From an uncultured Polyangiaceae bacterium (GTDB taxonomy: Bacteria; Myxococcota_A; Polyangia; Polyangiales; Polyangiaceae), in assembly GCA_938004815.1 (NCBI GenBank), contig CALKVR010001152.1, positions 1-7,191 of the forward strand: a stretch of DNA of 7,191 nucleotides, in the 5' to 3' direction. The translations under genes were made by a program, and so were the position numbers. The first letter of the stretch is position 1. The number at the start of each line of letters is the position of its first letter. Under the pieces are notes generated by a model. That model did no database searches. It was not told where the DNA came from and saw only the letters and a list, made by a program, of their open reading frames with translations. Positions 1 to 5,870 of the stretch are shown piece after piece.

Positions 1-3
1 TGG

Positions 4-9
4 TATGAC
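4..9 (+). promoter_or_regulatory. -10-like hexamer TATGAC directly upstream of cyaY
   Basis: TATGAC lies six bases before the ATG of cyaY, which would put the transcription start on or next to the A of the ATG. No Shine-Dalgarno sequence is visible in the 15 bases before the start. The same six-base spacing is seen at the lipoprotein gene at 1250. The window edge hides any -35 element, so this is only a candidate for leaderless expression. Confidence 0.3.
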
Positions 10-15
10 GGGCCG

Positions 16-345
16 ATGGCAGTCACCGAAGCGGAGTTCGAGAAGGCAGCCGACGTCGAGCTCGAGCGGCTGCGGAGCGCGCTCGACGAGTCCGGCATCG
101 ACGCCGAGGTCGAGCTCTCGATGGGGATCCTCAGCATCGAGTTTGCCGACGGGGCGAAGTACGTCGTGAACAGCCACCGCGCCGCGCGTCAGATCTGGAT
201 GGCGGCCGAGCGTGAGGCTTGGCATTTCGATCCCGACCCGGCGAAGGGCACGTGGACGGCCGCCAAGTCGGGCGACGAGCTGTGGTCGGCGATCCCGCGG
301 GTGCTCGGCAAGAAGCTCGGCCGCGCCGTCACCCTCGACCGCTGA
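16..345 (+). CDS. cyaY: Frataxin / CyaY-family iron-sulfur assembly protein
   Basis: The 109-aa product matches bacterial frataxin (CyaY) in length and layout. An acidic N-terminal helix (about residues 4-26, rich in Glu and Asp) is followed by beta strands carrying the family pattern: GILSIEF at 37-43, YVVN at 49-52, QIWMA at 59-63 with the conserved Trp61, and HFD at 70-72. A second helix (about 85-100) closes the domain. Frataxins bind iron weakly through the acidic ridge and interact with the cysteine desulfurase IscS, modulating Fe-S cluster assembly in the cytoplasm. The start is the ATG at 16, which gives the usual N-terminal length; it lacks a Shine-Dalgarno sequence but has a -10-like hexamer close upstream. 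The last 17 bp overlap the 3' end of the opposite-strand protease gene. No isc or suf gene is present in the window. The call rests on recognised motifs and is fairly secure. Confidence 0.88.
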   Translation: MAVTEAEFEKAADVELERLRSALDESGIDAEVELSMGILSIEFADGAKYVVNSHRAARQIWMAAEREAWHFDPDPAKGTWTAAKSGDELWSAIPRVLGKKLGRAVTLDR

Positions 346-1225
346 GCACGCTGGCCTGCCGTCGCCGCATCACGGCGATCGCACACGCCAAGAGGGCGAC
401 CCCCTCGAGAGGAGCGCGACCTCGAGGCAACCCCGCGCCGGCGGCGGTGCAGCTACCCTCGGGCTGGTCGTCGCGGCAGTACGGCGAGAACCCGTGGCGC
501 GGCAGCGGGTTGCACGTCTCTTGGGGCGCGTCGTCGGGCGGGTAGCGCGCGCAGATCCCCGCGACGTCGTCGGGGTCGAGCGACCGGAGCTCGGTCGTGC
601 CGCCTTCGTAGATCGCGAACATCGTCGCCTCGGGGAGATCGGAGTGCGCCATGCCGAGGAAGTGCCCGACCTCGTGCGTCAGCACGCTGAGCAGATCGAA
701 GTCGACCGCCTCGTCGCTCACGCTGAGCAGGTAGTTGTCGGCGTTCAGCTCGATGTCGGCGTCGAGCAGCTCGCCCGAGTCGGGGTCGAACGTGGTGGTC
801 GTGAGAGCGATGTTGTGCCCCGTGTCGCCGTGGGGCCAGCGCTTGGCGCGGACGACGATGACGTTCGCGTTGCCGGCGTCCTTGTTGTACTGCGTCTTGT
901 CGCACGCGATTCGGCCGAGGTTCTGCACCACGAACCCGGGCGTGGTGCCGTCGCCGCAGTCGGCCAGCCGCCAGGCGTCGAACGCGAGCTCGGTCAGGAT
1001 CTCGACCGTGTCGCCGTCGAGCTCGGCGCCCCCGTCCTCCTGCACGCTGAAGCCCATGCACCGGCTCTTCCACTTGAGGCGCGCGCAGCCCTCGGGCGCG
1101 GGCTCGCCGTCGCACGCGGGCTGCTCGTCGCACGTCGTCGTGAAGCAGTACGCAGCGGCGGGGCCTGCCCACGCGAGGGTGGCGAGGCTGGCGGCGGTCA
1201 CGATGGCGAGGAGTCGCGCAGACAA
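329..1225 (-). CDS. Secreted matrixin-like zinc metalloprotease with MYXO-CTERM-like tail
   Basis: The predicted product is 298 aa. Residues 1-25 look like a Sec signal peptide: Arg4, a hydrophobic core, and an Ala-rich cleavage site before Tyr26. The zinc site of the metzincin/matrixin group is explicit, HEVGHFLGMAH at 184-194 (ligands His184, His188, His194; catalytic Glu185), preceded by DADIELN at 155-161 and followed by Met202 as the probable Met-turn. The segment LDPDDVAGICARYP (216-229) is the usual end of a matrixin domain. About a dozen cysteines suggest disulfides. The C-terminus has Cys259, a hydrophobic stretch (about 273-286) and Arg-Arg-Arg at 287-289, like the MYXO-CTERM sorting signal. 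The start is uncertain: no ATG or GTG lies before the signal peptide, so the TTG at 1225 is chosen; a CTG at 1237 would add four residues. Likely role is extracellular or surface proteolysis; the substrate is unknown. Parts of the open frame upstream of 1225 are antisense to the lipoprotein gene and are not considered coding. Confidence 0.85.
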   Translation of the reverse strand: MSARLLAIVTAASLATLAWAGPAAAYCFTTTCDEQPACDGEPAPEGCARLKWKSRCMGFSVQEDGGAELDGDTVEILTELAFDAWRLADCGDGTTPGFVVQNLGRIACDKTQYNKDAGNANVIVVRAKRWPHGDTGHNIALTTTTFDPDSGELLDADIELNADNYLLSVSDEAVDFDLLSVLTHEVGHFLGMAHSDLPEATMFAIYEGGTTELRSLDPDDVAGICARYPPDDAPQETCNPLPRHGFSPYCRDDQPEGSCTAAGAGLPRGRAPLEGVALLACAIAVMRRRQASVLSGRG

Positions 1226-1237
1226 GGCTTTCGGCAG

Positions 1238-1244
1238 TATTCTA
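1238..1244. promoter_or_regulatory. Overlapping bidirectional -10-like element
   Basis: The 24 bp between the two divergent start codons contain one AT-rich patch. On the + strand it reads TATTCT (1238-1243), six bases before the lipoprotein ATG at 1250. On the - strand the overlapping bases 1244-1239 read TAGAAT, five of six matches to TATAAT, 13 bases before the protease TTG at 1225. Predicted transcription starts would be near 1250 (+) and 1232 (-), leaving almost no 5' leader for either gene. No clear -35 hexamer is seen at 17 bp in either direction, so recognition may depend on an alternative sigma factor or an activator. This is inferred from sequence alone. Confidence 0.4.
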
Positions 1245-1249
1245 CCCCG

Positions 1250-1915
1250 ATGCGCCTCCTCGCCGCTCGTCGGGCTATCGCGGCGTCTGCAGTTCTCGTC
1301 ACGATCGGGGGCTTGGCCTCGGCCTGTGGCGACGATACGGCCGCGACCGAGCTGAACACCGAAGGCTTCGAGCCCATCGCTTGCGCCGCCAGCGGCAAAG
1401 CCGACCTCCTCGGCGAGCTGGTGCTGCCCGTCCCGGTCGACTACCTCGATCTGCGCGCCAACGGCCAGGTCGGGCCGCCCATCCAGAGCGCCGGCGACAA
1501 GTGCGCGTCGGCCGCCGACCTGAGCGCGTGCATCGACGCCGTCGACCAGGCGACGGCGGGCGGGGGCTTCAGCCTCGGGGACTGCCCCGACAAGTGCCCG
1601 ACCTACTATCTGGTTTCGAACACCGCCGATCAGGTCGAGACCCGCATCACCCAGGCCGAGGTGCTGGCGTTCATCGCGCCGATCGACGGCCCCACCGACG
1701 CCGTCCTGGCGGTCGAGCTCGCGGGCTACACCGTGCCGTGCGGCGGCGACGAGCCCAGCGTGAAGCAGACCGCCGACGGCTACGAGGTGGTCGGTCGCTA
1801 CACCGACGAGGGATGCGGCGATGGTCTCGCGGCGCGCATCCAGGTGAAGAGCGACGGCACCACGGTTCAGCTCGAGGAGGTCGTCGAGAGCCCGGGGCCC
1901 GGCTGCGACACGTGA
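1250..1915 (+). CDS. Cysteine-rich lipoprotein of unknown function
   Basis: The product is 221 aa with a clear type II signal peptide: Arg2, Arg7 and Arg8, a hydrophobic core at about 9-22, and a lipobox-like LASAC with lipidation at Cys26. Eight further cysteines (45, 85, 94, 112, 116, 164, 189, 219) could form four disulfides, consistent with a periplasmic or outer-membrane location. Gly27-Asp28 follow the lipid cysteine; Asp at +2 is the E. coli inner-membrane retention signal, but here it is at +3 and the rule may not apply in this lineage. The middle contains an AFIAPIDGPTDAVL-type segment (about 140-153) and a CxxxC pair at 112/116. From memory this layout recurs in hypothetical lipoproteins of Myxococcota; I know no function. 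The ATG at 1250 is favoured because it yields an ideal signal peptide; no Shine-Dalgarno is seen. It is divergent from the protease and convergent, 4 bp apart, with the next gene. Confidence 0.85.
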   Translation: MRLLAARRAIAASAVLVTIGGLASACGDDTAATELNTEGFEPIACAASGKADLLGELVLPVPVDYLDLRANGQVGPPIQSAGDKCASAADLSACIDAVDQATAGGGFSLGDCPDKCPTYYLVSNTADQVETRITQAEVLAFIAPIDGPTDAVLAVELAGYTVPCGGDEPSVKQTADGYEVVGRYTDEGCGDGLAARIQVKSDGTTVQLEEVVESPGPGCDT

Positions 1916-1919
1916 GCGA

Positions 1920-3242
1920 TCAGAACCCGTAACGCGCGCCGAACCCGGTGAGAAACCCGTTGAGGGTGAGGCCGAGCTCGAGGTCCAGCGCGAGATCGTC
2001 GATCGGGCGCCACGCAAAGTCGATGAGCGGGAGGGCGAGCCACGGGTAGACCACCGGCTTCGCCCCGCCGTCGCTCCAGCTCTTGTCGGGCTGACCGTAG
2101 CGCTCGGCGTCCTTGTCGAGCTGGTTGCAGTAGCGAAACGTGCCCGCAGGGTCGTTGGGGCCCTTGCACTTCTGGTAGGTCGCGGGGTCGCCCTCTTTGC
2201 CGTCCTCGGGGAAAGACTGCGTGCGGTGGATGTCGCCCGCGAGCACCCAGCCGAGACCGAAGCCGGCGCCGATCTTGATCGCCCCCTCTTCGCGTGGATC
2301 GAGCGGGATGACGTAGAGCACGTCGAGCGTCGCGGCCATGGCGACGAGATCGCTCTCGACGAGCTCCCACTCGGTGTCGGGCGTGTCGTGCGGCTTGAAC
2401 GGCGTGGTGCCCAGGGCGTAGCTCGTCACGGTGAGCGACGAGACGAGGTCGACGTCGCCGACGCGTGCCCCGAAGGTGAGCCCGCCCCCCGGCCAGTACG
2501 TCGTCGTCCCCCCATCGGCGACGATGTTCATGACGAAGGTCGGGACCAAGAGGCCGCGAAACCGCGCCCCGAGCCAGTACTTCGGGCCCGTGTCCTCTTT
2601 CTTGCCGAGCGGCTTGGGCTTGTCGCCCTCGCCGTCCTTCGCCCCCTCACCGCCCGCGCCCGCTCCAGCGCCCGACGCTTTCTCCAGGGCGACCTCGATC
2701 GACTTCTTCTGCCCCTCGGTGAGGACGAGGGATCGCGTGAACTCCTGGAACCCCTCGGCGGTGACACGAACCTCGATCTTCTCATCGGCCGGCGCTCGCA
2801 CCGGCTCGGTGAGGTCGGACACCTCGCGCCCCGCGACCATGACGCTGACGTCCACGCCCTTTGGGCGGATCGTCAGCGTGATCCGCGGCAGGCGCTTGTC
2901 CAGCTCCTTGGCCTTGGCGGAGGCCTGCTTGTGGGCGGCGCGGTCCTCGAGGTTCCAGCTCTTCTGCGGGGTCTCGCGGGCGAGCGAGTCGTAGATCTCC
3001 CACGCCAAGAAGAGCTCGCCGAGCGACAGGTGGCACTTGGCCAGCGCCGCGGCCGTCGCCGGCCGGTGCTTGGCCGACTCGGCCCGCTCGAGGAGCGGCG
3101 TCGCGGCTACACAATCGCCCTGCTTGGCGAGGGCCAGGCCCTTCCTGCCGTCTTCGGCGGGCCCGGCGCGAGCCGGCGCCGGGGCGAGGGCCCAGGTGAC
3201 GCCGACCGCGGCGGCCACGAGAGAGCGGTGCACCCGGGCCAT
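1920..3242 (-). CDS. Envelope protein with TPR-like N-terminus, PEGA-like domain and C-terminal beta-barrel
   Basis: The product is 440 aa. Residues 1-26 form a signal peptide (Arg3, Arg6, hydrophobic core, ARA cleavage site). Residues 28-118 are helical and TPR-like, with Ala- and Leu-rich helices and the phrases GLALAKQGDC and LAKCHLSLGELFLAWEIYDSL. Residues 119-187 resemble a PEGA domain: beta strands with VDVSVMVAGRE and IEVRVTAEGFQEF. A Gly/Ala/Lys/Glu linker (190-218) leads into a C-terminal region (221-440) of alternating hydrophobic and polar strands with many Gly and aromatic residues, ending in Phe440, the typical last residue for outer-membrane barrel assembly by BAM. Cys359 and Cys372 could bridge a loop. 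The likely location is the periplasm and outer membrane; the function is not known. The ATG at 3242 is chosen because it opens the signal peptide; the open frame upstream is the shadow of the response-regulator gene. PEGA plus TPR-like helices in one protein is a common myxobacterial arrangement, as I recall. Confidence 0.8.
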   Translation of the reverse strand: MARVHRSLVAAAVGVTWALAPAPARAGPAEDGRKGLALAKQGDCVAATPLLERAESAKHRPATAAALAKCHLSLGELFLAWEIYDSLARETPQKSWNLEDRAAHKQASAKAKELDKRLPRITLTIRPKGVDVSVMVAGREVSDLTEPVRAPADEKIEVRVTAEGFQEFTRSLVLTEGQKKSIEVALEKASGAGAGAGGEGAKDGEGDKPKPLGKKEDTGPKYWLGARFRGLLVPTFVMNIVADGGTTTYWPGGGLTFGARVGDVDLVSSLTVTSYALGTTPFKPHDTPDTEWELVESDLVAMAATLDVLYVIPLDPREEGAIKIGAGFGLGWVLAGDIHRTQSFPEDGKEGDPATYQKCKGPNDPAGTFRYCNQLDKDAERYGQPDKSWSDGGAKPVVYPWLALPLIDFAWRPIDDLALDLELGLTLNGFLTGFGARYGF

Positions 3243-3290
3243 TCGTTCGGTCCGAGCATGCACCACGTGCGCCGCAGCGACAAATTGCGC

Positions 3291-3296
3291 TAGGCT
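3291..3296 (+). promoter_or_regulatory. -10-like hexamer TAGGCT upstream of the HD-GYP gene
   Basis: In the 64-bp divergent gap (3243-3306), TAGGCT lies ten bases before the ATG at 3307, following an AT-rich patch (acaaattg, 3280-3287). A start site 6-8 bases downstream would fall at about 3303-3305, giving a leader of only a few bases. No Shine-Dalgarno or convincing -35 sequence is visible. No matching element could be identified for the opposite gene starting at 3242. Confidence 0.3.
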
Positions 3297-3306
3297 TTCC
3301 GCCCGA

Positions 3307-4794
3307 ATGCGGCAAGGCGTGGAAGATCGACCGCGGGTTCTCGTGGTCGACGACGAGAAAATGATCCGCGACATGCTCGCGGAGTTCCTCGGGATGGAAG
3401 GCTACGAGGTCCGGACCGCCGAAGACGGCGTCGCCGCCATCTCCGAGCTCCAACAGAAGGAGTTCGATCTCGTCATCAGCGATCTCAAGATGCCCCGGAT
3501 GGGGGGCATCGCCCTGCTCGAAGAGATCGGCAAGACCGCCCCCAGCGCGCTCACCGTCATCATGACGGGCTTCGGCACCGTCGAGACCGCGATCGACGCG
3601 ATGAAGCGGGGCGCCTACGACTACGTGCTCAAGCCGTTCAAGCTCGACGAGGTCGTGCACGTCCTCAAGCGCGGGCTCGAGAAGCAGCGCATGGCCGCCG
3701 AGAACATGCGCCTCCGCGAGGCGCTGAGCCTCTACAAAGTCAGCGAGGCCATCGCGGCCAGCCTCTCGCTCGACCAGGTCCTCGAGACCGTGGGCGACGG
3801 GTGCATCGACGAGCTCCGCGCCGATCTCGCGTCGACCTGGCTCGATGACGGCGAGGGCGGGTTCTTCGAGCGCCAGCGGCTGGTGGGGCCCGACGTGCCC
3901 TCGGGCGCGTACCTCGGTCGCGTCGCCGAGCGCGCCGTGTTCGAGCGCCTGCGGGCCGACGGCCAGCTCCTCGAGCAGGGCACGGCCGGCCTCGCCTTCT
4001 TCGCCGAGAAGCCCGACGTGCCGCTCGTCTCGACGCTGGCGGTGCCCCTCCGCGTCCAGGCGCGCACGATCGGCTGCATCGTGGCCGCGTCGTACACCCC
4101 CAACAAGCGGTTCGACGAGGGGCAGCGCAAGCTCCTCAGCATCATCGGCTCGCCCGCGGCCGCCGCCATCGAGAACGCCCGCCTCTACGAGGACCTCCAG
4201 GCCACGTTCCAGCAGACGATCGAGGGCCTCGCCAAGGCGATCGACAAGATGGATCGCTACACCTCGGGCCACTCGGATCGCGTCGCCGTCTACGCGGTCG
4301 TGCTCGCCAAAGAGCTCGGCCTCTCGGCGGCGCAGGTCGAGATCGTACGGCAGAGCGCGCTGATGCACGACATCGGCAAGATCGGCTGCGTGCTCAACCT
4401 CAACAAGCCGGGCAAGCTCACCGTCGACGAGTACGAGTCGTTCAAGAAGCACCCGTCGTACGGCCGCGACATCCTCGATCCGATCAAGTTCCTCCACCCG
4501 CTGGTCCCCGGCGTTCACCTCCACCACGAGCGCTGGGACGGCCGCGGCTACCCCCTCGGACTGGTCGGCGCCGACATCCCCCTCGTCGCGCGCATCATCT
4601 CGGTCGCCGACACCTACGACGCCATGACGAGCGACCGCTCGTACCGGCGCGCCCTCCCCCACAAGGTCGCGCTCTCCGAGGTCAAGCGCTGCGCGGGCTC
4701 CCAGTTCGACCCCGAGGTCGCGAACGCCTTCCACGGTTGCATCGAGACCTATCGCGGCGAACAATCTGCGAGCGGCAGCAAAGTGCCCGCCTAG
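3307..4794 (+). CDS. Response regulator with GAF and HD-GYP domains (c-di-GMP phosphodiesterase)
   Basis: The 495-aa product has three domains. A CheY-like receiver (about 10-122) shows all key residues: Asp15/Asp16, phosphoacceptor Asp59, Thr87 and Lys109. A helical, probably coiled-coil linker (about 122-150) leads to a GAF-like sensor domain (about 145-295). An HD-GYP domain (about 302-485) carries His322 in HSDRV, His354-Asp355 in HDIGKIG, His382 in KHPSYG, His406-His407 in HHERWDGRGYP (GYP at 414-416) and Asp435 in ADTYDAMTSDRSYR. These are the metal and substrate residues of active HD-GYP enzymes, which hydrolyse cyclic di-GMP to pGpG or GMP. The stretch after GKIG reads CVLNLNKPG, where most members have IPDxILxKPG, so one residue and the conserved Asp are lost. 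The ATG at 3307 places the receiver at the usual N-terminal distance. Its partner histidine kinase is not in the window. It probably lowers c-di-GMP in response to phosphorylation and a GAF ligand. Confidence 0.93.
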   Translation: MRQGVEDRPRVLVVDDEKMIRDMLAEFLGMEGYEVRTAEDGVAAISELQQKEFDLVISDLKMPRMGGIALLEEIGKTAPSALTVIMTGFGTVETAIDAMKRGAYDYVLKPFKLDEVVHVLKRGLEKQRMAAENMRLREALSLYKVSEAIAASLSLDQVLETVGDGCIDELRADLASTWLDDGEGGFFERQRLVGPDVPSGAYLGRVAERAVFERLRADGQLLEQGTAGLAFFAEKPDVPLVSTLAVPLRVQARTIGCIVAASYTPNKRFDEGQRKLLSIIGSPAAAAIENARLYEDLQATFQQTIEGLAKAIDKMDRYTSGHSDRVAVYAVVLAKELGLSAAQVEIVRQSALMHDIGKIGCVLNLNKPGKLTVDEYESFKKHPSYGRDILDPIKFLHPLVPGVHLHHERWDGRGYPLGLVGADIPLVARIISVADTYDAMTSDRSYRRALPHKVALSEVKRCAGSQFDPEVANAFHGCIETYRGEQSASGSKVPA

Positions 4795-4797
4795 CCT

Positions 4798-4813
4798 GGT
4801 TGCCAAGGCAGCC
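4798..4813 (+). other. Small hairpin just after the HD-GYP stop codon
   Basis: GGTTGC (4798-4803) can pair with GCAGCC (4808-4813) around a CAAG loop, with one G-T wobble. It begins four bases after the stop codon. There is no following T-run, so it is at best a weak or factor-assisted 3' end signal for the HD-GYP transcript. Confidence 0.25.
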
Positions 4814-4847
4814 GCGTTGGAGTGCTCGATGGCGTTGGTCCCTGTGG

Positions 4848-4884
4848 TTTCACCCCCCAGGCCCCCCTCACGCGTGAGGGGGGT

Positions 4885-4890
<6 letters not shown>
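4848..4890 (+). promoter_or_regulatory. Strong hairpin overlapping the lipB translation start
   Basis: Bases 4862-4883 are a perfect 22-bp palindrome (CCCCCCTCA, CGCG centre, TGAGGGGGG). It is flanked by a second pairing, TTTCAC (4848-4853) with GTGAAA (4885-4890), separated by an internal loop of 8 and 1 bases. The 3' arm contains the only Shine-Dalgarno-like sequence for the GTG at 4885, and the outer stem includes that GTG itself. The C-run at 4853-4858 could also compete for the G-run, so alternative folds are possible. There is no T-run afterwards, so a classical intrinsic terminator is unlikely. It could be a translational control hairpin, a 3' end stabiliser for the upstream gene, or a copy of a dispersed palindromic repeat. 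Confidence 0.6.
4876..4879 (+). promoter_or_regulatory. Shine-Dalgarno-like GAGG for lipB, inside the hairpin stem
   Basis: GAGG at 4876-4879 is followed by five bases and then GTG at 4885, a normal spacing. The alternative GTG at 4822 has no comparable sequence upstream. This favours 4885 as the lipB start and means the site is paired when the palindrome folds. Confidence 0.45.
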
Positions 4891-5669
<779 letters not shown>

Positions 5670-5673
<4 letters not shown>

Positions 5674-5870
5674 GCGCGGTCCCCATCAAGGACCCTTGCC
5701 CGCGATGCGGCGGCCCGCCGGCGGCGGCGCGCGCACCGACACCGCGGAACCCGTTCTTGCCCAAGGTGAAGCGGCTCACCTGCGCCGTGTGCGGCCTCGT
5801 CTACGATCGGGGCGATCGGCCCTGGCAGCCCGGTGACACCGAGCCAGGCGAGGACCCCGACGCTCGATGA
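5670..5870 (+). CDS. Small four-cysteine zinc-ribbon / rubredoxin-like protein
   Basis: The product is 66 aa with two metal-binding knuckles, CPRCGG (Cys10, Cys13) and CAVCGLVYD (Cys38, Cys41), joined by a Pro/Ala-rich linker, and an acidic Pro/Gly-rich tail (50-66). Four cysteines in two CxxC pairs suggest one Zn or Fe site. The start is a GTG at 5670 overlapping the lipB stop by four bases; an AAGAGG-type sequence (5657-5662) lies seven bases upstream, and the ATGA overlap at the other end supports translation as part of the operon. Most simply it is a zinc-ribbon protein. The second knuckle and tail look like the first half of rubredoxin, and the first knuckle like rubredoxin's second half, i.e. 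reversed order. I do not recognise a named family or function. Confidence 0.75.

Noticed and set aside
212..1249. N-terminal extension of the + strand lipoprotein frame back to 212
   Set aside because: The first 346 codons are low-complexity Arg/Val/Gly sequence antisense to the matrixin; the signal peptide begins at the ATG at 1250.
1226..2017. N-terminal extension of the - strand protease frame to 2017
   Set aside because: It is antisense to the lipoprotein gene and lies upstream of a proper signal peptide that begins near 1225.
3243..3374. Upstream ATG at 3374 for the PEGA protein
   Set aside because: The extra 44 residues overlap the receiver coding region on the other strand and would bury the signal peptide.
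4792..4797. TAGCCT as a -10 for lipB
   Set aside because: It overlaps the upstream stop codon, has no -35 partner, and is too weak a match to call.
4862..4883. Intrinsic terminator for the HD-GYP gene
   Set aside because: The stem is strong but no T-run follows (TGTGAAAG), so a standard intrinsic terminator is not supported.
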